The notes under the pieces are model-generated. The model had not been told where the DNA came from and did not search any database. It saw only the letters and a list, made by a program, of their open reading frames with translations. A program made the translations under genes and the position numbers. This document shows positions 23,880 through 36,490 of a DNA stretch of 64,000 bases, in pieces; position 1 is the first letter of the stretch, and each line of letters begins with the position of its first letter. The DNA comes from Delphinapterus leucas (lineage: Eukaryota; Chordata; Mammalia; Artiodactyla; Monodontidae), in contig NW_022098002.1 in NCBI RefSeq assembly GCF_002288925.2, positions 2,494,295 to 2,558,294 of the forward strand. The letters are read 5' to 3'.

Positions 23880-24640
23880 GGGTTCTTCACACCACGACCA
23901 GCTCTCCAACACCCACTGGGTGTCCTGCAACTCAATTCAGTTCTGACACTGTCACCCGGGGTGAATGCAGACCCCACAAGACTGTCCTCACTTCAGGCTC
24001 AAACCACGAATGAGGTGCCCAGGCCACCACCCCCTTTTGTCCGGCCGACTACAAGCCTGGGGCTTCCTGTGACCCACCCCCCTCGGGTTTGATGATTCAC
24101 TAGAATGACTCACAGAACCTGGAAAAGCACGTTACTTACATATATTGGTTTGTTACAAAGGGTACAATTCAGGAACAACCCAATGGAAGAGAGGCACAGG
24201 GCAACAGGTGGGGAGGGATGCAGAGCCCCCGCGCCTTCTGGGGGGCGCACGCCCCTCAGGACCTCAGTGTGTTCACCAACCTGAAGCTCCCTGAACCCCA
24301 CTGTTCAGGGGTTTTGTGGGCCACTTGTTGTATAGGCATGACTGCTGACATCATTGGCCATTGGTGATTAGAAATCTGCAGCCCCTCTCCCCTCCCCAAA
24401 GGCCAGAGCTGGGGCTGCAAGTGCCAACCCTCTAATCACCCGCTGGCTCCTCTGACTACCAGTCTCCGTCCGTCCCAAAGCTGCCCAGGGGCCACCAAGA
24501 GGCACCTCATTAACATAAGCTCAGGTTTAGTGGAAGGGCTTGTCGTGACTAACACACTCTCATCACTCCGGAAGTTCCAGGGCTGGTGGGAGGTCTGCGC
24601 CTGGAAGCAGGGGCGAAGACCAAATACAGGTTCCTCTGCG
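23880..24640. mobile_element. Long solo LTR, ERVL/MaLR-type
   Basis: Blocks in order: 'CTCCAACACCCACTGGGTGT', 'AATTCAGTTCTGACACTGTC', 'AATGAGGTGCCCAGGCCACC', 'GACTCACAGAACCTGGAAAA', 'GACATCATTGGCCATTGGTG', 'CCAACCCTCTAATCACCCGC', 'GGGGCCACCAAGAGGCACCT', 'CATTAACATAAGCTCAGGTT', 'GAAGACCAAATACAGGTTCC'. This fits a common old mammalian LTR. No internal retroviral genes adjoin it. Confidence 0.6.
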
Positions 24641-27600
24641 CAGCCCCATGGAGGCAACACCTACCTGAGCCGGTGGCTTCCAAACCCGTTGGGCCACGGC
24701 CCAGACACAAGTCTCCCATCCTAACCAAGAACACAAACATGACGCACACAGATGCGCGTGTGTAGATGTTACTGTGAACAAAAGGTTCATACAGACTCCA
24801 GGAAATGACACTCACCCTGACTCTGTGCCGGGTACTCTGGTGGCTCCAGTTCAATTCAGTTCATTCCTGTTTCCTTCTGTGTCCCCTTCTGTTTTGTTTT
24901 GTTTGTTTCTCATGCTGCCTCCAACTCATGAAGTGGATTTCTCGTCGCACTAGTGTGTCTCAGGCCACAGTGTGAAAGACACTCAGTAGCCAAGCCTCTT
25001 TGCGTCTCCTCTCTGAGATGTTATAAAAAGGAGGGAGGCCTGAAAACACTGTCTGCGAAGCAGAGTTGCCTCCTGGACCAGCCAGTAGAGACACAAGCTT
25101 GCAGAGGAAGAGACAGAGCGCAGGGATCCTCAATCGTCTGGATGCAAAGAACGAACAGCAGAGGAAAGACTACGTCCTCTCAGACGGGTCTCCCTTCCAA
25201 GAAGTGCCCAACGCAGGGTTTTCAGGCAGTGACTTGTTTCGAGGACCCAGAGCGGTGCCCCAGGACCCTCTTATCCCCATACGCCCCCCACCTCTGGTCA
25301 TACCTCTGCCTTGAACCCTCTGACTTTCTCAGGAAGGCCGGCTTCCTGGAGTCTGGACGGCCTCACCACCAGACACCCAGAGCTGGCACGTGGACCACTA
25401 TAGAAATGTCCATCCAGAGGTGGGGAGGTGGAAACAGGGTCCCACCCCAGCCCTGGAAAGGGATTCCGGCCAGAAGCAGCAAGTATGCTCCAGGGAGGGT
25501 GGCAAGGTCTTAGAGCTGTCCTCCCAGCCCTGTGAGTCTGCGACAGATGTTCTCCGTTATCCCAGAGAAGCACGTGGCTTTTACACTCTTTCTTCCTCCC
25601 TGGGCTAGATTGTTGTGGCTCCGTCTCACTCCTGCTAATGGACCGTGTCTGACATCTGTGCAGTTCCTCAGTTGTGGGTGTATGGAGTGTGGAGAGCTTC
25701 AAGATGGTCAGGGACCAACTATCCCACACGGGACAAAGAGAAACATTTATTTATATGCAATTTTGTAATATGTTCTTAAAATTTACCATTTTCTTTTTGC
25801 TTCTTAAAGCATTTTGAAGCATTTTCCCCATGTTGTCTTCAAAAACACCCCACAAAATATTTTCATCTCCATTTATCCCTTTTCATGCTTTTAAAAAATA
25901 TATGTATACTCCATATATGTCTTCAAAATGTACAGATTTAGAAGGTGCAATTTTCAGTGTTCTAGATTTTTTGAATTGTTGTCCGCAGTAATGACAGGCC
26001 AAAGTAAAGAGAACACAGGCCTCACTTCCATTTTTCCACAATTGCTTTCAAGCTAGGCTTTCTCTCTACAGTGGCAGCATCTCCTATGTGTTCTTTGTGG
26101 TAATTTACATGTGCATTCGTATATCCTGGGAAAGACGCCTAGAATCTTTTCCTGTTTTTAAAAAGTTGAAAGCCTACTAACCTAAACACAGAATATTTTA
26201 GAAGATAGTAAAGCCTCTTTTCAAATCAAGTAATTGTGGGGTTAAGTTTCTGCCTTGGACCAATAGGACACGGTCTGTCACAGCACCGAACCGAGGCACT
26301 GCCTTCCGAACTTGCAAACGGAGGTTCTGGAACCCGCCTCCCTCCTAACTGTGAATCCTTCTGGACTCAACTGGTTTCATTTCAGTTTGGGGGTGGGAAG
26401 CAGGAGGAGGGAGAAAACTTTTTGAAAATTGTAGAACTGCCCCCTCTACCCTGCCCAGCTCACCCAACCACACCTCCTTTGCTTTTTCCAAGAGCCCATT
26501 AGAACCCCGGCCAAGACCTGGTCCCAGTCTACCTGCCAAGGACAGAGCCCTTCCCTGCTCAGAAACTGCATCCCTCATTTCCCCCTGTGGGTGACATAAT
26601 AACCTGCCAACTTCTCCTTTATAACCTCCCCCCTTCTCTTCATCACTCCAGCCACCTTTAATGCCTCTAAATGCCTAGATGCCGGCTTTGGCCCGGCCTC
26701 TCCAACTCAAGGCTGCCTGCGAGAAAGAGGAAATAAGGACGCTAAGGTCCTCTGAGCCACATCCGGCTCCTGTCACACCAGCATGCCGCTCACACTGGAC
26801 CTCTGGGTGGCCTTGAACGAGTGTGTTCAACAAGGCAGTCCGTGGGCTGCTTTGGGGCTGTTACCTGGTGAGCTAAGGGGACATGGGTCATTTCCTTCTG
26901 TGTTTCCATGGATGCCCAGGAACTGAGACCCGGGACTGCCTTGGAAAAAGCCAGTGCAAAGCAGTGTCCTCTCCAGAAAGGATGTTTTGATCTGATGGGA
27001 CTGTCAGATGGAGACTTTCCTGTCTCCTGTCACCAGAGGACCGGGCTGTGGGGTCAGTGCTGGGGCATTGAGATGAGAAGGGGATGAGCTGAGGCAGGCT
27101 GTTCGCAGGCAGTGGCAGGGGCCCCGAACCTCCACCTTGTGCACGCAGGACCCTGTCTGCTCGGAAGCAGGGGGACACGGAGGGGCTGTCCTGGCAGGGT
27201 TACCAGGAATTCCTCCCTGGGGAACAGGGACCCCAGGAGCCTGCACTTTCCTCCTGATGTTGGCGGGCCTTTGCCATCTCCTGCAAGTCTCCACCACACC
27301 TGCATCCCAGGGCTCCGCCAGCCGCCAGTCCACGACCTTCAGGTTTCAGAAATGCAAATATTTAACCAGTAGATTAGGGCATTGGTTTGGTTTGACACGT
27401 TAGTTTAGTTTTGTCTTTTTAGAGAAGTTAGGGTTTTCAAGACAGCACATTGCTAACCCTATCACCCACCTAAAGTCACGGATAAAATCTGATGCTGTAG
27501 GGGATGAGGTGACAGAGTTCAAGATAAACACTTTGATCTTCCAAACCCACTTCCACATTTACACAGTCCTTCCCTCCCTGGTGGATTAGATGGGTCATTC

Positions 27601-29185
27601 TGAGATGTGCTGCTGGGTAGAGATTCAAATCTCCTCCACCTCCGCCTTCACACCAAAACACCAAGACTAATCTCAATTTCTATGGTAAGTAGGTATTGAA
27701 AAAAGAAAACGGAAGTGAGATCAAACTCTAAAAATGTTCTTCAGGACCAAAATGTGTGTTTGTAGGCTGTGTTTTTCCTTCTTGTTATATGTGATTTCAC
27801 ATCACAAGAATTTCTGCTGAAAGTCAGACCCAGTTCTGCCTTTGAAAGCAGCATCGACATAACAGTTTGTGGGAAGAAAGTCTCTCACCTATGAGGCCAG
27901 ATGGTGGTTCTTAGACTTTGGGGACCGTGAGTCCCGAGAGCTCCTCAAAACTGCAAAGTTCAGCCCAACCCCTACTCAAGAGGTTCAGCTCAGTCGACCT
28001 CCAGGTGACTCTACTGCAAGTGAGTGGGGCCGGTCTTTGAGAAACACGGGCAAATACAAGCAAAAAATCTCTGCCTTGGCTCCGTGTTGACCTTGGGGAG
28101 AACAAGAAAGGTCTGGGGGTGAAGAAGTGAAAGCGGGGAGTATAGACATCTCTGTAGGAAGTTGGGGAAGAGAAGAAATTGGACACTAGCCAGTGGCGGA
28201 TATGGGAGAGAAGGAAGACGTGTACCATTTTATCATTATTATTTTAATGAATGGAAAGATTTAAGTGCATTTATGTGCTGAGAAGAAATGGCCAATAGTG
28301 AGGGAGAAGTTGATGATAACCTGAGAACGGGAGTGACCGATGGAGCAGGGCCCCAGATGAGGGAAGAAGGATTAAACCCAGCGCACCCCGCTGGACCACC
28401 AACCAGCCTTGCGGAGGAGGAAGGGAATTTACCCTTTGAGTCAGAGGCAATCTGAATAATAACTTGTTCAGATAAGAGAAAAGGGAAGGACAGTGTCAGT
28501 TAAAGTTTCTATAACAGTGTTGCCCGGTGCTTTGGCTTTACTTGAAGTTTTGAAACAGGAAAATAGGATTTAGAGAGAAAATGGACACCAAGGAAAGCTC
28601 TCGTCAGAGCCCAGATGATACTAGGCTTCCAGGAAGCAGTGGCCTCTAGATGCTCAGGAATAATGGTTCTGTCTTCTCACCAAAAGGGGACAATAGTAAT
28701 CCCAACCACCCCTCCTGGCTACTGTCTGACCTTCTTATTAAAAACAGCCTGTAATGTCAGATTATCATTTATGTGCGGCCAATGACCCAATGATTCTCAG
28801 CGGATAATATCTCACAAAACACTAGGTAGTGTTACAGGGATTTAATGCAGTGTTTTTGATGTTTATTTTGCATTATGTAATGTTACAGGTATATGTTATT
28901 ATATAAATGTACATTCTTATTCCATAAATTCAGAAAATATACACAAGCAGAGAGAGGGAAATAAGTCCCGCTGCAGAAAGACGACCACTCTCAAGACTTG
29001 GTGCTGTGTTAACGAACCTCTAAGATGAACCCGCAATAATCCTTGTCTCCCAGTATCTGCACCCCTGTGTAGCCTCTCCCACATGGCATCAGGGCCGGCC
29101 CTGTGTGCCCAAGAGAATACAGTGAAGTGACAGTGTAGGGCTTCTGAGGCCAGGCCGTGAAAGACATTGCCGCTTCCACCTATAG
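24641..29185. other. Unassigned intergenic DNA
   Basis: Mixed composition. Open frames up to 186 codons (24953-25513) lack recognisable domains. No repeat family was firmly recognised; ancient diverged copies may be present. Confidence 0.45.
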
Positions 29186-29187
29186 CC

Positions 29188-29409
29188 CGGATTTCTCAAC
29201 AGTGGCACCATGAACACTTTGGACCACATAATTCTTTATTGTGGGGGGATGTTCTGTGCATTATAAGATGTTTGGTAGCATCCCTAGCCTCTACCCATTA
29301 GATTCCAGTAGCACCTCCTACTCGGTTGTAAAAATCAGAAATGTCTCCAGACATTGCTGAATGTCCCTGGGGTGAGGGGGCAAAACGGCCCCCAGTTGAG
29401 GGCCATTGA
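29188..29409 (-). mobile_element. MER5-like hAT-Charlie element, antisense
   Basis: 'TTCTCAACAGTGGCACCATG', 'ATTCTTTATTGTGGGGGGAT', 'CCTAGCCTCTACCCATTAGA', 'AAATGTCTCCAGACATTGCT' and 'CCCCCAGTTGAGGGCCATTG' are reverse-complement MER5A/B blocks. The element is non-autonomous and carries no transposase. Confidence 0.75.
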
Positions 29410-31325
29410 CCTAGACTCTTGCCCTGCCAGCTCTGGGGGGAACGGGTCACCAGGTGTTGTGAGAGCAGCACTGCAGAGAGGAGCACGTGGGGAGGAGCTG
29501 AGGCCCCCCGGCCAACAGCCGGCACCATCTTGCCATCCATTGGGGGGAGCCACCTGGAGAGTGGTTGACTCAAGCCACTGGATGACTGTGGGCCTGGCCA
29601 AAAACTGATGGCAAACCTCATGGGAGCCAGAGGTCTGTAGAAGAATTAATAATGCACGTGCGGGTCTCAGTCCCTGGCTCAGCCTCGGGTCACCGAGTGA
29701 ACTCAGGAGTAATGACACCCCATGAATTATGCTAATTCAGACTGATTGTACCTGGGTCTAACCTACCTCCACGGCTTATGGAGGACGTGAATATCCCTCA
29801 CCTTTAAACAGACCAGATCTATGTGTCGTTCCTAAACAGGTGAATGCACTGCTCCCGCAGGTAGGAAATCAAATGTGTGAGTCCCTGGACAGCGAATCTG
29901 AGGTCCCTGCCCTTGCCAGTCCTGTTGCTCTGGTTTGAAGATCTGTTTGCCCTGAGATTGTGGCAAGGTAGCTTGGAGGTTTTGTTTTTGTTGTGTGTTT
30001 TACGTACTATTATCATTTGACAACGAATTAAGCCCCCTATGTTTCCCTCTTTTAGCTACAATGGGCTTGAAAGCATTATTCAGCTTTAGTTTTTAATACA
30101 GTCAACAGAAATGTATCAATATTATTCCACCTTTTTCTATTGTCAACAGATATATATCATTCCATTTTTTACTACAGTCAATGAACATGTATATTATTCC
30201 ATTAGCATAAATGTCTGCTGGTTTTTAGAGTAACTAAATCCAGTTATCCAGTTCTAGAAATATCGATGTCCTAACAGTGATTTTCCTAGAAATTTATTAG
30301 GGGAGAGAAAACTGAAAACTAGGGAGCAAAGAAATGTAGATTCTTATTCCTTGGTTTGGTTCTAGAGATCTACTAGCCAACAGATCATGGAGTATTTATT
30401 TGAGGGAACAGAACGAAAAGGAGAGAAAGACGAATAAGAAAACTGCTTAGGCCCTAGAATGAGCCAGGCGCCATTTCTGCATATTATCTTTAACTCTTTC
30501 TCCGATATATAAATATTTACCATAGTTATAATCAAAGTGTACATAAACTTTATGTATTATTTTTTCCATAAGCTATTATATGGTTCTATGTTTCAAAATA
30601 GATCTTATAACTTTAATGGCAGTGTAATATTCCATGGTCCTGAAGTACTGTCATTTACTAAGCTATTTTGTATGAATCGCTCTTGTAACAAGATAATGAC
30701 TTCCAAGAAGATCTAGAACATTGTCAACAGATGGCTTATGAAAGTGATTTTGATATTACAGTGCCTCTGTTGATGATTCTGCAGTAAATAAAATGTAACT
30801 AAAGATTGCTCACAAGTTGGTTGGAAACGTGGGTATTACATAAACAAACAGAAGGTAAGGTGAACTAAAGAGATATGCGAACTTCAATAAAATGACACAA
30901 ATTAGATGTAGGTGAGAAGGAAAAGGCCAAATACACATAGAAACAAAATGGAGCCAGATACATAAATAAAGATATTTTAGTCACATTACTCCTCCACGTG
31001 TTAGAATTTTCATGGTCCAGGAGTTTCTCTACCTGAATCCATGATTCTATTTAATCTTGAAATACTGAGGGTGTTCTCCAGGTTTTATGTCCCTGTACAG
31101 CTAAATCCTTTCTCAGTTTCTAAGATTATTTTAAATCCGTATTCCTAGATTAAAGCAACAGTTTTAAAGTGAAAGGCAGGAGCAGAAAGTGGCGGAGTAA
31201 GGCATTTCCCTAGTTAGAGGAAAAGAAAATAGGGAATCTTGGGAGTGACTTTGACTTGTGGGTTGTGGAGGTTTAGGAAGGTACCCTGAAGAGGAGTAGA
31301 GGAAAAAGGAAAGAATTATCAGTGG
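29410..31325. other. Unassigned AT-rich intergenic DNA
   Basis: Holds a short three-unit repeat at 30088-30203. Otherwise nothing supported. Confidence 0.45.
30088..30203 (+). repeat. Three imperfect 37-40-bp tandem units
   Basis: Units begin near 'TTTTTAATACAGTCAACAG' (30090), 'TTTTTCTATTGTCAACAG' (30132) and 'TTTTTTACTACAGTCAATG' (30165). Each ends in an ATTCCA motif. Divergence is substantial, so the duplication is old. Confidence 0.6.
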
Positions 31326-31536
31326 TTTTTTTTTTTTTTTTTTTCGGTACACGGGCCTCTCACTGTTGGGGCCTCTCCCGTCGCGGAGCACAGGCTCCGG
31401 ACGCACAGGCCCAGTGGCCATGGCTCACAGGCCCAGCTGCTCTGCGGCATGTGGGATCCTCCCAGGCCAGGGCATGAACCCGTGTCCCCTGCATCGGCAG
31501 GTGGACCCTCAACCACTGCACCACCAGGGAAGCCCT
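31326..31536 (-). mobile_element. CHR-family SINE
   Basis: Poly(T) at 31327-31344, CpG-rich body, reverse-complement head ending GGGAAGCCC at about 31535. No convincing target duplication was found. Confidence 0.93.
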
Positions 31537-32299
31537 GTAGTGTGTATTTTTATTAAGAGAGAGTGAAGGAGCTATACAGTGCTCTTGTATCAGACACTCT
31601 TGTGTCTTCACACTACATCTTAGGACTTTAGGGGCTGAAGTTGTCCTTTTAAAAGGACCAGATTCTCCCAGTTGAGCAATGGGGCAAATTCCAACTCCCT
31701 GGAAAGTTCTAGCAGTTGGAGTAACAAACTGGAAAATCCTTCACATTGATTTGGCTCCGAGAGGAACCAATGTTTCTTTGTTCTTCTTCCCTCCCTCACT
31801 GGTCCAGCTGTGACTCTGCACCAACCTTGAAAATTCAGCCAAACTCTTATACAACGAGAGGATCTGTCTGCTAGAAAATGGTCTCCGTAGATCACTTCTT
31901 TACTCTGAGACTCACAGTGGTGGCTCGTGCGATGGCACAAAACCCAAGGCCTAGTTCTGAGCAGGGCGATACCCTGGCATCCTCGGGCCTTGTCAGCGTC
32001 CCTTGGGGGGGTGTCTATAGTAGAAAATGCACACTTACTCCTCAGGTTTTATCCGCTCTGTTTAACTGGCAGTTATCTTCAACCCCTGTGTTAAGGGAGA
32101 TCAAACTCTGTCACACAAATGAATATACCTAATTACACACCAGTATCTACATAGTCACGTATCAGTAATTATTTGAGTAGGAGATCAACAGACTATTAGA
32201 TTATAAAGGTTTCTAAGAGGAAATCAATTACATTTTCTCTTTATTAACATATACACCATGGTACTGTCATGGTGACGAGTGAAAATTTGAGCTAATTTC

Positions 32300-32445
32300 T
32301 GTGATTCGCTTATGTGTTCTACACATATTTATTGTGTTTTAGGCATGGAGGGGAAACAACAGGAAATAAGAGGACAAGGGCCCTGATCTCATGTGGAGCA
32401 GACATTCTGTTCAGGAAAATGGGTAATAAACAAATAGGCAGATAT
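32300..32445 (-). repeat. L2 LINE 3' end, antisense
   Basis: 'CACATATTTATTGTGTTTTA', 'AGGACAAGGGCCCTGATCTC' and 'ATGTGGAGCAGACATTCTGT' match the antisense L2 tail. Confidence 0.5.
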
Positions 32446-32728
32446 ATTATCAAGATAATTACATATTTTTGCATTAAAACACCTTTTGATAGAGATTTAA
32501 CATGATTTCGTCTGGCCTTTTCAAAAACCCTGGAAGGTGGATAGAGAAGGCATTACCATACCCATTTTTAGTATTATTTTGAAGTAGTTTCCAATGCACA
32601 GAAAAGTAAGAATAGTACAAAGAATTACCTTCACCTAGATTTCCAAATTTTTAATACGGTTATCAATTATGTAATTAATTGTTAATAATCATTAATGTTA
32701 CTGCATTGTTTCATCACCTTCTTTCTCT

Positions 32729-32857
32729 GATGGATGGATAGATGATAGATGGATAGACAGATGGATAGATAGACAGATAAATAGATGATAGATAGGGAGA
32801 TAATAGGTGGATAGATAGATGATGGATGGATAGATGATAGATAGATGGATAGATAGT
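32729..32857 (+). repeat. (GATA/GATG)n tetranucleotide array
   Basis: About 129 bp of interspersed GATA, GATG and GACA units. Impure, so probably old. Confidence 0.92.
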
Positions 32858-33456
32858 CTTCCTGACCTCATGTCCCATCACCCCTAAATATTCTCCCTGG
32901 TACCTCCTAGCAACAAGTGCCCTCCCCTCCACTGCCACACATGAGTCTCCAAGGCAGAAAGTCCACATAGCATGGCCATCCCACCTGCAGGCCTTGCCCA
33001 CATCTCACCGGCTGGCTCAGCAGGCTCTCCTTCCCTTCCCCATGGAGGCTCCTACATGGAGCACACACCGCAGTGGGTCTTTGGCCCCACTAGGCTCTTT
33101 CCATCTGGACCAGTTCCCAGCCTTCCCGCCTCTAGGATCCTTGACTGTCGTCAGGGGCACAGGCCCCTCCACCAGCAGGAATACCACTGCAGAGGTGCTG
33201 TGTTCACAGTGCCCTGCTGTCCCAGCTGCCGTGCTGTGACCTTGATCACCGTCAGGCTGTGTCTGCCCCTCCCTCCTTGCATCTGATTAATCATTTTGTG
33301 GGGAGATGGTCCAATATTTTGCCAATATCCTGTTTCTCATCACACCTCCACCCACCAGTGACATACACATGTGTCAACCATTACTCTTATTGTTGCCTAG
33401 TAGTACTTATTTATTTCCATTGTTCCTTCTACACCTGTTGGTTGGCATTCTGCTAT

Positions 33457-33697
33457 AAGAACAGCTTTCCCGGGCTTCCCTGGTGGCGCAGTGGTTGAGC
33501 GTCCGCCTGCCGGTGCGGGGGACACGGGTTCGTGCCCCGGTCCGGGAGGATCCCACATGCCGCGGAGCGGCTGTGCCCGTGAACCACGGCCGCTGAGCCT
33601 GCGCGTCCGGAGCCTGTGCTCCGCAACGGGAGAGGCCACAACAGTGAGAGGCTCGCGTATCGCCACAAAAGAAAAAAAAAAAAAAAAAGAACAGCTT
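33457..33697 (+). mobile_element. CHR-family SINE with target-site duplication
   Basis: Head GGGCTTCCCTGGTGGCGCAG at about 33472; A box TGGCGCAGTGG at 33484-33494; B box GGTTCGTGCCC at 33527-33537; A-rich tail to about 33688. AAGAACAGCTT occurs at 33457-33467 and 33687-33697. The body keeps many CpGs, so it is young. Confidence 0.95.
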
Positions 33698-34125
33698 CCC
33701 CTTCTCTTCATGTGTTTATTTATTTACTTACTTTTATTTTTATCAGTACGGACTCACAGATTCCGATCTCATACAGCGGGTTGTAATCCGATTATTTCTT
33801 CTGATGCTTAAACTATTCTAAAAACCAGCCAGTGGGAGCCCCTTCAAGCTGGGTCTTGTGTCCTTTTGACACATTCCCATCGTTCTTGCGTGCTTCCTTA
33901 CTTTTTGGCACCAAAAGATGTTTCAGGCTTATCTTGTAGTTTTCCTACCCCAGCCCTGGAAGCAGCCCTAGCTCCCGCTAAGATCTGAGTGCCGGTGTGC
34001 CTGTTTCTACTGGGGTGTCATTGCTTCTAGGCCCTTCCAGCTGACAGAGGTTGGAAATATGTGTAGGTATATGTACGTGTATACATACACGTGTGTGTGA
34101 AAACAGATATATGCACACATACACA

Positions 34126-34147
34126 GATATATATATATATATATATA
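34126..34147 (+). repeat. (TA)n microsatellite
   Basis: Pure AT run within a wider TATG/TACA-rich tract from about 34060. Confidence 0.9.
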
Positions 34148-34195
34148 CCACGTTCACACACACAGACATCTAAAAATTTCCATGTCTAATTCTGT

Positions 34196-34198
<3 letters not shown>

Positions 34199-34235
<37 letters not shown>
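34199..34235 (+). repeat. (CA)n microsatellite
   Basis: Pure CA run of about 18 units. Confidence 0.95.
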
Positions 34236-34239
<4 letters not shown>

Positions 34240-34436
34240 CATGAGTTCATACCGATATTTCTAGTTTCAGTCCAACCCCTCGAGGTTCTTTCCAGCTTTC
34301 CTTCTCCCCTGGTTGGTAAACCCTGCTCAGCTGTACGTGATGGAGAACCCTGGGGGACGGGAGGGGCACTTAGTTTGGCCGGGGAAGGGCTCTCTGAGGA
34401 TAAGCCTGGATGACAAGAGAGGGTGGGAAAGGGTTC

Positions 34437-34740
34437 CAGCGGAGGGATGCGAGAGCCAGGCCGCAGAAGCCGGCTCACATCGCCCAGGACCCCACGCGGA
34501 GAGGCGGGCGGTTGCCGGCGACACACACAGGTAAGGGGTGCGTGGGTTACACTGGGGAGGTGGCAAGACCTTGGAGGATTTTAAGTAGGGGTGCGACATG
34601 GTCTGATTTGATGTCCAAGACAGCGCTCGGGCTCCCATGGGGGGCGGACCATGGGAGGACCGGAGTGGAAGCAGACTGGGCGGGGGCGGGGTGCTGCGTG
34701 CGGGCCCGGTGGTCCCGGAGCAGCTACCGCGCACCTTGAT
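34437..34740. promoter_or_regulatory. CpG-rich stretch with GC boxes
   Basis: At least 11 CpGs lie in about 100 bp (34437-34537), and a tandem Sp1-type site GGGCGGGGGCGGGG starts near 34679. A consensus splice donor (CAG|GTAAGG) lies at 34528-34536 on the + strand. No coding frame is recognisable, so a non-coding promoter or exon is only a possibility. Confidence 0.35.
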
Positions 34741-36060
34741 TTCAAGGCTGCCTTCCAGCTCCAGAGACCAGGATGCCTGGTTAAACCTACACTCGTTTGT
34801 TCGTTCACTCACTCAGCTTCTGTCCCACACGAGGGGCCGCTGGGACTCAATGGCCTTGACTTCACAGGGGTTGCAGGTCCAGCATCCTCCTGCCGGCTCC
34901 CGGTCCAGTACGCGCTTGCTTAGTCAGGAACAACTTGGAGCTGGCGCGAAGTCCACAGGATAGAAGTGTTGATGCGAGGACCTCGGCTCCCCGGATGCAT
35001 CGCATTCCCCGCAGCCTGGACGAGACCCGCTGATGTGCCACCCTGATTATACCACTGTGTGGATGCAGAGATGAGGAACCAGGCGACTTGCCTGTGGCCA
35101 CAGACGGCGTCCACGTCCTCTTGCTACTGTTTCCACCTTCCCTTTCAATGCTTCCGAGCTCCAAGCACGCACAACTCAGCTCTCTCCTCATCCTGGGCAC
35201 GGCCACACGAGAAGAGAGCTATCCCCAAGGTCAGATCCACACTTGGGAGAGCGGATGTAAAGTATTGAAGGGTGTTTATTAAGACCCACGCCTTTGTCTC
35301 GTCTGAGAGGCCGATGTGTTTGTAGGACACGAGCTCGGCTGGGCTCTTCCTCTGGGTTCTTTCAGCTCCACATTTACTTAATCAAAATAAAGCAAGGTCG
35401 TCTGCACCTGTCTCCCACGCAATGCTTCCCTCTTGCTGGGTGGGCATCTTTGGCCGTGGGATTCCAGGGAGAGGCCGTACCCGGCGAGTGTACCGCAGCA
35501 GAGGCCCGGTGAGGCGACCACAAGGTCACATTCATCTCCTGCTGCTGCTGCCAGAGCACCGCAGACCCAGCCACTCACAGCACAAGCACAGTAACCCACA
35601 GGTCCTGTGGTCAGGAGTCCACACGCAAGGTAGCGGGGCCCCTGCAGGGTCTCCTCTGGCTGGAATCGAGGGTCCCCTTCCAAGCGCTCAACTTGAGTGC
35701 CAAGTTGGTGGCACTCAGGTCCCTGTGACTGTGTGGGTGTGGCTCTAGAGCTCCTACAGGACCCCCCTTCCCTGCCGCTCAGCAGACAAGAGAGCCGCTG
35801 CCTCAAATCTCTCTTCTCAGCAAGTCCTCTGTTAAAGGGCTCCCCTGGTTAGGTCGGGCCCACCCAGGAAGATCTTCCTTTTAATGACCTCAAAGTCAAC
35901 TGATTAGGGGCCTGAATTACATCCATAAAATCCCTTTATCTTTACCATATAAGCAACTTAAAGACAGGAGTGAAATTCCATTTTATTCACAAGTCTGGCT
36001 GCCAGGCCAGAACTGTGCGTGGGGCAGGAGACGGAATCCTGATTCCTTGAGTTAGACTTA
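34741..36060. other. Unassigned intergenic DNA
   Basis: Open frames of 105-142 codons on both strands without recognisable domains. Confidence 0.4.
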
Positions 36061-36064
36061 CGCC

Positions 36065-36264
36065 CTAGCTTTTTTTTTTTTTTTTATGTCATCTAGCAGT
36101 TTTATTTTTTTATTTCTTTTTAATTTTTATTTATTTAGTTTTTTGGCTGGGCCATGCGGCATGCAGGGTCTTAGTTCCCTGACCAAGGATTGAACCTTTG
36201 CCCACTGCAGTGGAAGCATGAAGTCTTAACCACTGGACCGCCAGGGAAGTCCCCCCACTAGCTT
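36065..36264 (-). mobile_element. Older tRNA-derived SINE (CHR-2/Bov-tA-like), antisense
   Basis: Poly(T) at 36070-36087 and T-rich tail to about 36140, then 'GGCTGGGCCATGCGGCATGC', 'CTTAGTTCCCTGACCAAGGA' and 'CTGGACCGCCAGGGAAGTCC'. CTAGCTT at 36065-36071 and 36258-36264 is a likely 7-bp target duplication. Confidence 0.8.
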
Positions 36265-36490
36265 CTTTTTAAATGTATTTTTTAATTATGGTAAAACACA
36301 CAGAACATAAAATGTATCATCTTAAACCATTTATAAGTGTCCCGTGAGTTCAGTGGCATTAGGTACCTCCACGTTGTTGGGCTCCCATCACCACCCTCCA
36401 TCCCCAGAACTCTTTCCATCCTTCAAAACAGGAACTGTGCAGATCAGACAGTAACTCCCCAGCCCCCTTCCCCCAGCCCCTGGCTTCCCC
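36265..36490 (-). mobile_element. L1M-type 3' UTR fragment, antisense
   Basis: 'AATTATGGTAAAACACACAG', 'CATAAAATGTATCATCTTAA', 'ACGTTGTTGGGCTCCCATCA' and 'CCCCAGAACTCTTTCCATCC' are the antisense L1M 3' UTR. Confidence 0.65.

Larger units (their letters stand above)
32560..34340 (-). mobile_element. Old L1 (L1ME/L1M-type) 3' region, antisense, interrupted
   Basis: Collinear blocks: 'CAGAAAAGTAAGAATAGTAC' (32595), 'CAGGAATACCACTGCAGAGG' (33175), 'TTTTGTGGGGAGATGGTCCA' (33294), 'ATATCCTGTTTCTCATCACA' (33325), 'CAGTGGGAGCCCCTTCAAGC' (33829), 'GGGGTGTCATTGCTTCTAGG' (34012). A CHR SINE and several microsatellites lie inside it. Confidence 0.55.

Noticed and set aside
33472..33600. tRNA gene
   Set aside because: A and B boxes belong to the tRNA-derived SINE head; no cloverleaf, and the same sequence is dispersed.
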